Shown here: one piece after another, positions 26,284-34,604 of the stretch
Layout of the letters: each line of letters opens with the position of its first letter
Position numbering within the stretch: position 1 is the first letter of the stretch
Assembly (NCBI GenBank): GCA_964591275.1
Contig: CAZQAE010000010.1
Span: forward strand, 27,694 to 91,693
From: G963674685 sp964591275
GTDB taxonomy: Bacteria; Lernaellota; Lernaellaia; JACKCT01
Direction of reading: 5' to 3'
Length of the DNA stretch: 64,000 bases
Program-made: the position numbers and the translations under genes
The notes under the pieces: model-generated
Seen by the model: the letters and a program-made list of their open reading frames with translations, nothing else
What the model was told of the DNA's origin: nothing
Databases searched by the model: none

Positions 26284-27659
26284 ATTTTTCGGGATCGGTT
26301 CTGATCGCCGACGATGAATTTAATATGCGCGAGGCCCTGGAATTGGCCTTGGAGCGTATGGGTTTCAATGTTTTCAAAGCCACGGACGGCGAGGAGGCCG
26401 TGAGCATGCTGCACTCCTCGGAAGATTTTCGATTGCTGGTTACCGATGTCAATATGCCCAAACTCAATGGCATCGATGTTCTTCGCGAAGCCCGGAGGCT
26501 GCGCCCTGTAATGCCCGTCATCGTTATTACCGGATTTGGAACCATCCAAAACGCGGTTGATGCCATGAAGTCCGGCGCCGCGGACTACATCGTCAAGCCT
26601 TTCACCGCGGATACACTGGAAGGCGCCGTCATCAAGAATCTCGATGAAGCGGAGGCGGCGATCAACAGGCCGCTTGTGACGGATACGGGGGGACTCACTC
26701 GATCGGAAAAACCCATCATCACGCAATGCCCAAAAATGAAAAAGATCATGAAAATCGCCGACAACGTGTCCGCAACGGATGCGACGGTTTTGATCGAAGG
26801 CGAAAGCGGAACGGGAAAGGAACTGCTCGCCCTGTTCATTCACAGCCATAGTCCGCGTGCCAACAAGCCCTTCGTGGCCGTCAACTGCGCCGCTGTCCCC
26901 GGGACCCTCCTCGAATCGGAGATGTTCGGTCATGAAAAAGGGTCATTCACCGGCGCGACGGCGTCAAAGAAAGGCAAGTTTGAACTGGCCGACAAGGGCA
27001 CGATTCTCCTGGATGAAATCGGGGAAATGGACATCGGGCTGCAAGCCAAGTTGCTGCGCGTTTTACAGGAACGGGAGGTCGATCGCATCGGAGCTTCCAG
27101 TCCTAAATCCATTGATGTCCGCGTTCTTTGCACAACCAACGCAAATCTGACGAAACTGGTATCCGATGGCAAATTCCGCGAGGATCTTTATTACCGCCTG
27201 AACGTCATTCCTTTGACGATTCCACCCTTGCGAGAACGGAATGGTGACATTGATTTTCTTTGCGACAACTTCGTTCAGCTCTTTGGGAAGAAATATAAGA
27301 GGGAAAAAATTCAAATTTCCGTTGAAACGAAAACTTTGCTGAATAAATATGAGTGGAAAGGAAATGTCCGGGAACTGTCCAACACTATCGAAAGAGCAGT
27401 TTTGCTCACTGAGGGTGATATTATTACCCCTTCGTCGCTTTTTATCGGCGATAATCAGACTTCCAATTCGGATTCCGCCCTCGAAGGCCAGAGTGAGGCG
27501 GTGCTGGCGGCGGGGATGAGTTTGAGAGAAATGGAGAAAAAACTCATTTTGAAAACGCTGGAAGAAGTCGGAGGCAATCGCACAAAAGCTGCGAAGATGC
27601 TGGGGATATCCATTCGCACTTTGCGCAATAAACTCAATGAATACGACCGGGACGCCTGA
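26280..27659 (+). CDS. Sigma-54 dependent response regulator, FlrC-like
   Basis: A 459-residue NtrC-family activator: REC (Asp in LVTDVNMPK), AAA+ domain (Walker A GESGTGKE, Walker B LLDEIGEM), and C-terminal Fis-type HTH (NRTKAAKMLGISIRTLRNKL). The sigma-54 contact loop reads GSFTGA rather than the usual GAFTGA, a one-residue change seen in some active members. The pairing with the FlrB-like kinase and the flagellar operon starting 200 bases downstream behind a sigma-54 promoter support a role in switching on class III flagellar genes. Confidence 0.9.
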   Translation: MNFSGSVLIADDEFNMREALELALERMGFNVFKATDGEEAVSMLHSSEDFRLLVTDVNMPKLNGIDVLREARRLRPVMPVIVITGFGTIQNAVDAMKSGAADYIVKPFTADTLEGAVIKNLDEAEAAINRPLVTDTGGLTRSEKPIITQCPKMKKIMKIADNVSATDATVLIEGESGTGKELLALFIHSHSPRANKPFVAVNCAAVPGTLLESEMFGHEKGSFTGATASKKGKFELADKGTILLDEIGEMDIGLQAKLLRVLQEREVDRIGASSPKSIDVRVLCTTNANLTKLVSDGKFREDLYYRLNVIPLTIPPLRERNGDIDFLCDNFVQLFGKKYKREKIQISVETKTLLNKYEWKGNVRELSNTIERAVLLTEGDIITPSSLFIGDNQTSNSDSALEGQSEAVLAAGMSLREMEKKLILKTLEEVGGNRTKAAKMLGISIRTLRNKLNEYDRDA

Positions 27660-27790
27660 TGGGGTCACGCTATAAACGCGGGGGATGATTTTGCCTGGCT
27701 CAAGGACGAAAGGGAAAAAAACTCCCCCTGGCACGAGATATGGGAATGAAAAAAGCCATTAATATCACCAGCTTACCTTGCACGGATTTT

Positions 27791-27807
27791 CGGTACGCAT
27801 ATTGCTT
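27791..27807 (+). promoter_or_regulatory. Sigma-54 promoter of the flagellar operon
   Basis: CGGTACGCATATTGCTT matches TGGCACG-N4-TTGC closely: GG at 27792, GC at 27804, ten bases between them, ACG after GG and TTGC followed by a T run. Transcription would start near 27817, giving a leader of about 44 bases with GGGAG before the flgC ATG. Two sigma-54 activators lie immediately upstream. Confidence 0.65.
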
Positions 27808-27860
27808 TTCAAAGACATTGGAGTTAGTTGCTAATAGCCCATGGAAATGCGGGAGTAATA

Positions 27861-28301
27861 ATGGGTTTGTTCAATGTCATGGCCATCGGTTCCTCCGGCC
27901 TCAATGCGCAGCGTATCAGGATGGACGTTCACAGCGCCAACCTGGCCAACATGAATACGACGCGTGGAGTGGACGGCGGGCCGTATCGCAGGCGAGTCCC
28001 CCTATTGCGTGCTGTTGAGGTCGAAAACTTTGGCTCCGATTTTGCAGAGATTGTCGACCAGCAGCGAAAGCTCTTTGAGGTGGAGGTTCAGAAGGTTGTC
28101 GATGATGGGCGGGCGCCGATTCTGGTGCACGAACCTGACCATCCTGACGCCGACGAGAATGGCTTCGTAGCCTATCCCGACATCAATATGATGGAGGAAA
28201 TGGCGGGACTGATGTCCGCGGCCAGAAGCTACGAAGCCAACGTGTCCGCCATCACCGCCGCTAAGGAGATGGCAAAAAAGGCCCTCGAACTTGGGCGCTA
28301 A
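27861..28301 (+). CDS. flgC: Flagellar basal-body rod protein FlgC
   Basis: A 146-residue rod protein. The N-terminal MAIGSSGLNAQRIRMDVHSANLANMNTTR is the conserved rod/hook helix segment, DENGFVAYPDIN is the FlgC signature, and the C-terminal MMEEMAGLMSAARSYEANVSA helix completes the pattern. GGGAG lies five bases before the ATG. It opens the flagellar operon. flgB, normally directly before it, is not present in this position. FlgC forms part of the proximal rod in the periplasm. Confidence 0.93.
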   Translation: MGLFNVMAIGSSGLNAQRIRMDVHSANLANMNTTRGVDGGPYRRRVPLLRAVEVENFGSDFAEIVDQQRKLFEVEVQKVVDDGRAPILVHEPDHPDADENGFVAYPDINMMEEMAGLMSAARSYEANVSAITAAKEMAKKALELGR

Positions 28302-28315
28302 AGGAGTGGTGATCC

Positions 28316-28636
28316 GTGAACAAAATCAATGACATCACCCTGCTGACGAAACTGAAATCGCTTCAGCCGTCGGAACTTCAGCGTCAAAAGAGCGTCGAGG
28401 GTGCGAAAAAGGACGGCCCGTCGTTTCAGGATGTGATGAAAAAGGCCATCGAAGACGTGTCCGGGTTGGAAAAGGAAGCCGATCAGGCCATCACCAAACT
28501 CGTGGAAGGAAGGAGCGACAATATTCACGAGGCTATGATCGCGCTGCAGAAAGCGGACCTGTCTTTCCGGGCCATGATGGAAGTCAGGGACAAGCTTATC
28601 AGTGCGTACAAAGAAGTGATGCGAACGACCGTTTAA
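28316..28636 (+). CDS. fliE: Flagellar hook-basal body protein FliE
   Basis: A 106-residue protein with the FliE C-terminal pattern (IHEAMIALQKADLSFRAMMEVRDKLISAYKEVMR). It links the MS ring to the rod. GTG start with AAAGGAGTGG upstream. It lies 14 bases after flgC and before fliF, the usual flgBC-fliEFG order minus flgB. Confidence 0.93.
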   Translation: MNKINDITLLTKLKSLQPSELQRQKSVEGAKKDGPSFQDVMKKAIEDVSGLEKEADQAITKLVEGRSDNIHEAMIALQKADLSFRAMMEVRDKLISAYKEVMRTTV

Positions 28637-28691
28637 AATTAAATATTTGAGATTAAGCTATACTCCCGCAACGACTCCATTAGAGGCTTGA

Positions 28692-30359
28692 ATGGCAAAA
28701 TCCGTTGATATCCTCACACAACTGCGCGATCTCTACGCCAGTCTGACCCTCGGAAAAAAAATCAGCTTCGTTTTATTTATGCTACTGGGCGTGAGCATGT
28801 TTCTGGGAGTCACCTATTTCGCCAGGCAACCTACCTTCAGGGTGCTCTATTCAAACTTGAGCGCCGAGGACCTTTCCGGCATCGTCGGCTCTCTCAAAGA
28901 GGAAAAGGTTGAATACAGAATCGGCGCGGGCGGCGATTCGATCTCGGTGGACGAACAGAGCTATTACGAAGTGAAAATGAGCCTCGCTTCCGCCGGTCTG
29001 CCCCGGGGCGGGTCTACGGGTTTTGAACTTTTCGACCAGAAATCCATAGGTATGACCGATTTCCAGCAGCGTGTTTTTTATCTTAGGGCGCTGCAGGGCG
29101 AACTCGAACGCACGATCAACAAAATCGCCACCGTGGAAAACAGCCGCGTTCATCTGGTCATGCCGAAAGAGGCCTTGTTCAAAGAGGACCAAAGAGAGCC
29201 GACGGCATCGATCATCCTGAGACTCAAAACCAATGTGCGCCTCACCAATGAGGAAATCGAAGGCATCACCTTTCTCGTGGCCGGCAGCGTCGAGGGATTG
29301 GACTCCGGCGATGTGACCATGCTGGATTCCCGGGGGCGCGTGATGTCGAAGAAAAAATCCGACGACGTTGCCGGACCCGTGAACTCGGCCATGATCGATT
29401 ATCGCCGGCGTCTTGAAGCCGGCAAGGAAAACCGTATCGTCGAGTTGATCAGCCGTATCGTCGGACCGGAAAAGGTGGCGGCCAAGGTCACCGCGACACT
29501 GGATTTTCGCATGGTCACCAAGATTGTGGAGCATTTCGATCCTGACAATCAGGTGGCCCGTTCCGAGCAAATCAAAGACGAATTGAGCAAGGACTCGGAA
29601 CTGATGCCCACCGGCGCTCCGGGGGTCGCCTCAAACCTGCCCGAAGGCGCCGGCGGCGGCAGCGCGGCGAGCAATAATCAATCCGAGAGAAAATTGGAAA
29701 CCATCAATTATGAAATCGGCAAAACGGTCAGCAATATTTCCGAACCGGTCGGCGAATTGAAAAAACTCTCGGTGGCTGTACTCGTTGACGGCGCCTACAA
29801 AATTGTCAAAGGCGATGATGACGTCGAGACGAAAACCTATGTGCCCAGAACCAAAGAGGAGATTCAACAGATCACCACGCTGGTCAAAAACGCCATCGGC
29901 TTCAGCGCAGAGCGAGGCGATCAGTTGGTTGTGGAAAATGTGCAGTTCAATCCCGGCTTCGAGGCGCCGGCGACCCTTCCCCTCACAAAAGACCGAATGC
30001 GCTATAAGGAGATCGCCAACTATATTCTTTATGGCATTCTGCTGCTCATCGTCGCGGTGATGGCCTTTACGATGATGAGGTTCCTGACGCATGAACCGTC
30101 CTATCAAGCCGTGGGCGAGATGGCAGGCCTGCTGCCGTCGCGCGTCGGAGAATTGGAAACGAAGATCGCGGGGCGGGGTCCGCGCATGATCGCGCGCACG
30201 GAAGAGGATGAGGAAACGCGGATTGACATTGAACAGGAACGCCACAAACGCCTGGCGAAGCAACGGGAAGAGTTGAAAACGAACTTGTCCAAGGACGACA
30301 AGGCCGTTACGCTGATGGTCAGAAAATGGCTCAAAGAACTGAAACAGAAGCAGGAGTAG
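28692..30359 (+). CDS. fliF: Flagellar MS-ring protein FliF
   Basis: A 555-residue membrane protein. An N-terminal transmembrane helix (about 24-45) precedes the ring-building motifs (YSNLSAEDLSGIVGSLKEE; GSTGFELFDQ; RVHLVMPKEALF). The periplasmic region is long, a second transmembrane helix lies near 445-465, and the acidic cytoplasmic C-terminus that binds FliG ends the protein. The length is normal. FliF forms the MS ring, the base of the rotor. It is followed three bases later by fliG. Confidence 0.95.
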   Translation: MAKSVDILTQLRDLYASLTLGKKISFVLFMLLGVSMFLGVTYFARQPTFRVLYSNLSAEDLSGIVGSLKEEKVEYRIGAGGDSISVDEQSYYEVKMSLASAGLPRGGSTGFELFDQKSIGMTDFQQRVFYLRALQGELERTINKIATVENSRVHLVMPKEALFKEDQREPTASIILRLKTNVRLTNEEIEGITFLVAGSVEGLDSGDVTMLDSRGRVMSKKKSDDVAGPVNSAMIDYRRRLEAGKENRIVELISRIVGPEKVAAKVTATLDFRMVTKIVEHFDPDNQVARSEQIKDELSKDSELMPTGAPGVASNLPEGAGGGSAASNNQSERKLETINYEIGKTVSNISEPVGELKKLSVAVLVDGAYKIVKGDDDVETKTYVPRTKEEIQQITTLVKNAIGFSAERGDQLVVENVQFNPGFEAPATLPLTKDRMRYKEIANYILYGILLLIVAVMAFTMMRFLTHEPSYQAVGEMAGLLPSRVGELETKIAGRGPRMIARTEEDEETRIDIEQERHKRLAKQREELKTNLSKDDKAVTLMVRKWLKELKQKQE

Positions 30360-30362
30360 CGC

Positions 30363-31370
30363 ATGGCGCCCGAAGAAGTATTGGATCTGACCGGCCCGCA
30401 AAAGGCGGCGGCCCTCTTGCTCTTTTTGGGCGAGCAGATCACGGCGCAAGTGATGAAAGGGCTGGACGACGATGAGGTCAACAATCTCGCCAAGGCCATT
30501 ACAACGCTCGAAGACATTCACCCCAGTGTGATGGATTCGGTGCTTAAGGAATTCAACACTCGCGTGATGCAGGAAGGTTATATGTCGGCCATCGGCAAGG
30601 ATTACGTGGAACGGGTCATCCGCAAAGCGCTGCCCGATAATCGGGCCTCCAACATCCTCAACCGCCTGTCTTACGTCGAAAAGCTTGATGACCTGAAAAA
30701 GTACGATTCGAGAACGATCTTCAACCTGATCAACAAGGAACACCCGCAGGTGATCGCGTTTATCTGCACAAATCTGATGCCTGCACAGACCAGCGACATC
30801 ATTGGTCGTTTGCCCGAGGATATTCAGTTTGAGGTCTTAACCCGCATCGCCAAGATGGACCAGGTTATTCCCGGAACGATGGAGGAAGTCGTTGACTCGC
30901 TCATGAAGGACATTTCCACATTCCGTATTGGCGAGGCTGAAGCCACCGGCGGCGTTCAGTCGGCGGCGGAAATCATTAATATGATGAACAAAAGCGAAGC
31001 CAACGAGATCATGCGAAAAGTGGAAGAGGAAGACCCGGAGCTAGCTGAAGAGATCGGACAATATATGTTTGTCTTCGAGGATCTGCTCAATGTGGACGAC
31101 CGTGGGATCCAGGCCATCCTAAAAGAAGTCAGTAACGACGATCTGGTGATTTCGCTCAAAATGTCCAGCGACGAAGTCAAGAGTAAAATTTTCAAGAACA
31201 TCAGTTCGCGCGCCGCTGAGATGATCAAAGAGGACATCGACGCCCGTGGTCCGATGCGTCTTACGGATGTGGAAAAATCCCAGCAAGCCATTATCCGTAT
31301 CGCCAGGAAGCTGGAGCAGGAGGGTAAAATTTTCATCTCCGGACGCGGAGGCGATGATATATTTGTATAA
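30363..31370 (+). CDS. fliG: Flagellar motor switch protein FliG
   Basis: A 335-residue rotor protein of normal length. LTGPQKAAALLLFLGE opens the N-terminal FliF-binding domain. EHPQVIAFICTNLMP carries the middle-domain EHPQ motif. The C-terminal domain (FEDLLNVDDRGIQAILKEVSNDDLVISLKMSS) holds the charged torque residues, ending in EDIDARGPMRLTDVEKSQQ. It couples ion flow through the stators to rotation. Confidence 0.95.
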   Translation: MAPEEVLDLTGPQKAAALLLFLGEQITAQVMKGLDDDEVNNLAKAITTLEDIHPSVMDSVLKEFNTRVMQEGYMSAIGKDYVERVIRKALPDNRASNILNRLSYVEKLDDLKKYDSRTIFNLINKEHPQVIAFICTNLMPAQTSDIIGRLPEDIQFEVLTRIAKMDQVIPGTMEEVVDSLMKDISTFRIGEAEATGGVQSAAEIINMMNKSEANEIMRKVEEEDPELAEEIGQYMFVFEDLLNVDDRGIQAILKEVSNDDLVISLKMSSDEVKSKIFKNISSRAAEMIKEDIDARGPMRLTDVEKSQQAIIRIARKLEQEGKIFISGRGGDDIFV

Positions 31371-31391
31371 TCAGGGGTCCAGGCGGAGTGA

Positions 31392-31534
31392 AGTATGAAG
31401 TATGAAATATGAGGTATGAATTTTAGAGAGTGCTGTTCGTTCGTTCGCCCAAGGAGGCGGGGGAGGACAACAATCAAGCTGCCAAAATTCTCGCCTGACC
31501 TTTTACTCATACTTCATAACTCATACTTCATACT
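31392..31534. repeat. Inverted repeat, about 27-base arms, between fliG and fliH
   Basis: The arms lie at 31392-31418 (AGTATGAAGTATGA...) and 31508-31534, match at about 24 of 27 positions in reverse complement, and enclose about 90 bases without a gene. The arms are themselves built of GAAGTAT units. It may be a small non-autonomous element or a palindromic repeat inserted in the flagellar operon. Confidence 0.6.
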
Positions 31535-31605
31535 TTAACGTGCCGGGAAGCGATGAAAGAAAAAGCCTTTATAAAAAACAACTACCTGGGCGAAAGTCCC
31601 ATTCC

Positions 31606-31623
31606 GGGGGGGGGGGGGGGGGG
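31606..31623 (+). repeat. 18-base poly-G homopolymer
   Basis: Eighteen consecutive G, then CCCCC, AAA and CCCCCC, just upstream of the remaining fliH frame. Such a run could be a slippage tract, or an artefact of sequencing or assembly. Confidence 0.85.
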
Positions 31624-31649
31624 CCCCCAAACCCCCCGTGGACTAACGC

Positions 31650-32195
31650 GTGGTAGAATTCGAGAGCCGGGCCAGGCAGGTGCTTGACTCCGCCATTCAA
31701 AAAGCCGCGCATCTGGAAAGACAGGCTTACGAAGCGGGCTTCGCAAAAGGGGAACTGGCGGGCATGGAGATGGGAAAACAGAAGATGATGCCCGCGCTGG
31801 ATCAACTTCAAAAGATGATGGAGAATCTGGCTGAGTCGAGAAAAGAAATGCTGATGGCGATGGAGGGCAAAATTGCGAAACTCGCCGTCGCCATTGCCGA
31901 AAAGATCGTGCACATAACAATCGACGCCACCACCGACGCCATCAAAGCTTCGGTGATCGAATCCATCCTTCAATCGGTGGATCGAGGACATCTGGTGGTT
32001 TACGTGTCCCCCGGCGAACATGAAGTGATCTCGGAACTCAAGCCCGAAATCCTTTCCATCAATGGCGTCGATTCTGTTTCCGTGCTTTCCGACTCCGATG
32101 TCACTTCGGGAGGTTGCCGCGTTACGACCTCGATCGGGGGGGTCGATGCTACGGTTGAAACCGCCTTGAAGGAACTCAAGACGCTTGTGGAGTGA
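31650..32195 (+). CDS. fliH: Flagellar assembly protein FliH, 5' end damaged
   Basis: The 181-residue frame from GTG 31650 has the FliH body: a helical N-terminal part (AYEAGFAKGELAGMEMGKQ, with GxxxG-type spacing) and the conserved VAIAEKIVH...VSPGEHEVI...GGCRVTT C-terminal domain that binds FliI. FliH proteins are usually 220-270 residues. The missing start seems to lie at ATG 31553 (preceded by GGGAAG), but a TAA at 31644 and the poly-G run separate the two, and changing the run length alone does not join them. GTG 31650 has no ribosome binding site. A lesion, an assembly fault or re-initiation after a short leader are the options. Confidence 0.75.
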   Translation: MVEFESRARQVLDSAIQKAAHLERQAYEAGFAKGELAGMEMGKQKMMPALDQLQKMMENLAESRKEMLMAMEGKIAKLAVAIAEKIVHITIDATTDAIKASVIESILQSVDRGHLVVYVSPGEHEVISELKPEILSINGVDSVSVLSDSDVTSGGCRVTTSIGGVDATVETALKELKTLVE

Positions 32196-32199
32196 GACG

Positions 32200-33552
32200 A
32201 TGCAAGACTTGATCGATCTATCGCCTTATCACGAGCGGCTCGCGGATCTGGAACCGATTCGCGTGTTCGGCCATGTCCAAAAGATTGTGGGAACCATTAT
32301 CGAGGCGGCGGGACCACGCAGCGGGATCGGGAGCATCTGCCATATTTTCCCCACGGACGAATCAGGTCGAGAGACCGAGCCGGTCATGGCGGAGATCGTT
32401 GGCTTCGACGAAACGAGCGTCAAACTCATGCCCCTGGAAGACATGCGGGGCGTGCTGCCCGGAAGCCGCATCGTGCGCCTGCGCTCAAAGCCCCTTGTGC
32501 GCGTGGGAGATGACATGCTCGGGCGCGTCCTGGACGGACTCGGCGAACCCATAGATGGTGGTCCCAGGATCGTAGGTTCGGAAAACCGCCTTCTTTACGG
32601 CACTCCCATCAATCCCATGAAAAGAAAGCGCATCAAAAATATTCTCGATGTGGGCATTCGCGCCATCAACGCCTTTCTTTCCCTGGGAATCGGCCAGAAA
32701 GTCGGCATCTTTTCGGGTTCCGGCGTGGGAAAATCTGTTCTGATGGGCATGATCGCCAAAAACACAAGCGCCGATGTGAACGTCATCGCCCTTATCGGTG
32801 AGCGCGGCAGAGAAGTGCGGGAATTTATCGAGCGCGACCTGGGCGGCGCTCTCTCACGTTCCGTAGTGATCACCGCCACAAGCGACCGGTCGCCCCTGCA
32901 GCGCCTCCGCGGCGCTTTTCTTGCCACGGCCATCGCGGAGTATTACCGGGACCAGGGCAAGAATGTGCTTTTCATGATGGATTCGCTGACCCGCTTCGCC
33001 ATGGCTCGCCGGGAGATCGGCTTGGCCATCGGCGAACCCCCGACCTCCAAGGGCTATACGCCCAGCGTATTTGCTTTGATTCCCTCCCTTTTAGAGCGCG
33101 TGGGCAATACCGATTCCGCAGGCGGCATCACCGGCATCTACACGGTTCTGGTCGAAGCCGACGACTTAAACGACCCCATTAGCGATGCGGCCCGGTCCGT
33201 TCTGGACGGGCATATCGTCTTGTCGCGACGAATCGCCGAGAGAAATCACTATCCCGCCATCGACATTCTCGGAAGCACAAGCCGGTGCATGCCGGATGTC
33301 ATCAGCCGGGACCAAAAACGCATGTCAGGAATGCTGCGGGAGGTGCTGGCCACGTATGCCGACGCCGAGGACCTTGTCAATATTGGGGCTTATGCGAAAG
33401 GGTCGAATCCAAAAATTGACTACGCCTTGAGCGTTATCGATGATCTGAACGGCTTTTTAAGGCAGCAGATCGAGGAGAAAGCCGATTACGGACATTCCAT
33501 TAACGACCTGGCAAAAATATTGCGCAAACATCCGCCGACAGGAGACATGTGA
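32200..33552 (+). CDS. fliI: Flagellar export ATPase FliI
   Basis: A 450-residue F1-beta-like ATPase. Walker A is GIFSGSGVGKSVLMG near 170, VNVIALIGERGREVREF follows, and Walker B is VLFMMDSLTRFAMARREIGLA. GEPPTSKGYTPSVFALIPSLLER and DDLNDPISDAARSVLDGHIVLSR are family hallmarks. It powers type III export of flagellar subunits, with FliH as its regulator. ATG 32200 follows GGAG by seven bases and lies four bases after the fliH stop. Confidence 0.95.
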   Translation: MQDLIDLSPYHERLADLEPIRVFGHVQKIVGTIIEAAGPRSGIGSICHIFPTDESGRETEPVMAEIVGFDETSVKLMPLEDMRGVLPGSRIVRLRSKPLVRVGDDMLGRVLDGLGEPIDGGPRIVGSENRLLYGTPINPMKRKRIKNILDVGIRAINAFLSLGIGQKVGIFSGSGVGKSVLMGMIAKNTSADVNVIALIGERGREVREFIERDLGGALSRSVVITATSDRSPLQRLRGAFLATAIAEYYRDQGKNVLFMMDSLTRFAMARREIGLAIGEPPTSKGYTPSVFALIPSLLERVGNTDSAGGITGIYTVLVEADDLNDPISDAARSVLDGHIVLSRRIAERNHYPAIDILGSTSRCMPDVISRDQKRMSGMLREVLATYADAEDLVNIGAYAKGSNPKIDYALSVIDDLNGFLRQQIEEKADYGHSINDLAKILRKHPPTGDM

Positions 33553-33998
33553 TGTCGGAAGAGTTTCGGTTCAAAACACTAAAACGTGTTCGGGAATTGC
33601 GTGAAAAGGAACAGCAGCGCGAGTTCGGAAAAAAACAGCAAAAGGTCCAGGCCATCGTCGAACGGATCGATGGCATCGAATCGAAAAAACACGACGCCAT
33701 TGATCTCGCCGACCGCGAGAGACGCGAGCTTTTTGATTTGCAGAACGATTTTTTGATTCAACGCTATCTGCAGTCGCTGCATAGGAATAAAGCATACGCC
33801 ACAGTCGAGCTAGCCGAGGCCGACAGGCAATTGGAAGAGCAGAGGCAGGTCATGCTCAAGGCCATGCAAGAGCGAAAGATGATGGACAAGCTTTACGAGA
33901 AGCATAAAGAAGAGTCACGCCTTGAAGAATTGCGCGAAGACACGAAGCGTCTTTCGGAGATCGCCGTTCTTCGGCACGGAAGAGACAAGCAGTTGTAA
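33552..33998 (+). CDS. fliJ: Flagellar export chaperone FliJ
   Basis: A 148-residue, highly charged, fully helical protein of FliJ size that should form an antiparallel coiled coil (KTLKRVRELREKEQQREFGKKQQKVQ; later ADRQLEEQRQVMLKAMQERKMMDKLYEKH). FliJ sits in the central pore of the FliI ring and assists export. Sequence conservation in FliJ is low, so the call rests on length, composition and position directly after fliI. The ATG overlaps the fliI stop (TGATG). Confidence 0.85.
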   Translation: MSEEFRFKTLKRVRELREKEQQREFGKKQQKVQAIVERIDGIESKKHDAIDLADRERRELFDLQNDFLIQRYLQSLHRNKAYATVELAEADRQLEEQRQVMLKAMQERKMMDKLYEKHKEESRLEELREDTKRLSEIAVLRHGRDKQL

Positions 33999-34037
33999 TC
34001 CAGGTCCCATTCCGGGACGGGAGCTAGCTGAAATATT

Positions 34038-34604
34038 ATGAGGTTCGCCATGGAACGCAAACTCATTTCGATTCTGATCGCGGCTATCGTCGCTTTTTCA
34101 TTGATCCATGCCTGGGACGCCGCGGCGCAAGAGGAAAAGGAAAAAGAGGGCGAGTCGAAAGAAGAAAAAGAACCGGACGCCGAAAAAACAGAGGCTGTCG
34201 CTCCCGCGCCCCTGGTCCCGCAGGAGTTTGCTTCCATGGAAGAATACCTGAAGAATCTGGAAGATCAGCGCCGTTCCATTACCCGGGAGCGTCAGGCGTT
34301 GGTTGCCTTGCGCGTTGAAGTTCGGACTGATATTGATCGCCTTATCAAACTGCAGGCGGAAATAGACTCGCGGCTTAAGGCCGAGGATGCGGCGCAGGCC
34401 GTGAAGATCAAAAAACTCATCAGCATCTATTCAAAGATGAAGCCCGATCAGGTTGTTCCACTGCTCAACAACCTTGGTGAGCGATTGCGGCTGCGCGTGA
34501 TTTACAGCATGAAAACCAAGGATCAGGCGAAGATTCTCGCGCTCATGTCCCCCGAGAAAGCCGCCGACATCACGAAAAAAATCATGAAAAAGGATTTTCA
34601 ATAA
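34038..34604 (+). CDS. MotE-like flagellar protein with MgtE N-terminal domain
   Basis: A 188-residue protein with a signal anchor or signal peptide (about 8-30), an acidic Lys/Glu-rich linker (33-60), a coiled coil (70-115) and a C-terminal MgtE-N-like domain (KKLISIYSKMKPDQVVPLLNNLGERLRLRVIYSMKTKDQAKILALMSPEKAADIT). This layout matches MotE/FlbB-type proteins found after fliJ, which chaperone or stabilise the stator protein MotC/MotB in the periplasm. It ends with a seven-base convergent overlap with the lipoprotein gene. Confidence 0.8.
   Translation: MRFAMERKLISILIAAIVAFSLIHAWDAAAQEEKEKEGESKEEKEPDAEKTEAVAPAPLVPQEFASMEEYLKNLEDQRRSITRERQALVALRVEVRTDIDRLIKLQAEIDSRLKAEDAAQAVKIKKLISIYSKMKPDQVVPLLNNLGERLRLRVIYSMKTKDQAKILALMSPEKAADITKKIMKKDFQ

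Larger units (their letters stand above)
31371..31649. other. Disrupted fliG-fliH junction with inverted repeat and poly-G run
   Basis: About 280 bases where this operon otherwise has gaps of 60 bases or less. It contains a 27-base inverted repeat, an orphan ATG at 31553 with a FliH-like N-terminal reading (MKEKAFIKNNYLGESPIP), and a run of 18 G at 31606-31623 followed by C-rich sequence. The ATG frame does not continue into FliH. Confidence 0.6.

Noticed and set aside
26930..26955. GSFTGA loop as proof of a sigma-54 independent activator
   Set aside because: Ala-to-Ser at this position occurs in sigma-54 activators; the remaining motif and nearby promoter argue for normal function.
27729..27743. 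TGGCACG-like second sigma-54 site upstream of flgC
   Set aside because: The -12 GC is replaced by GG; the site at 27791 matches far better.
27740..28018. 92-codon frame overlapping the flgC start, considered as flgB
   Set aside because: Its sequence has no rod-protein motif and runs in a different frame over flgC.
31553..31687. Simple phase-variation switch that restores full fliH by changing the poly-G length
   Set aside because: The frame that would join to FliH hits TAA at 31644 whatever the tract length; only a re-initiation model remains.
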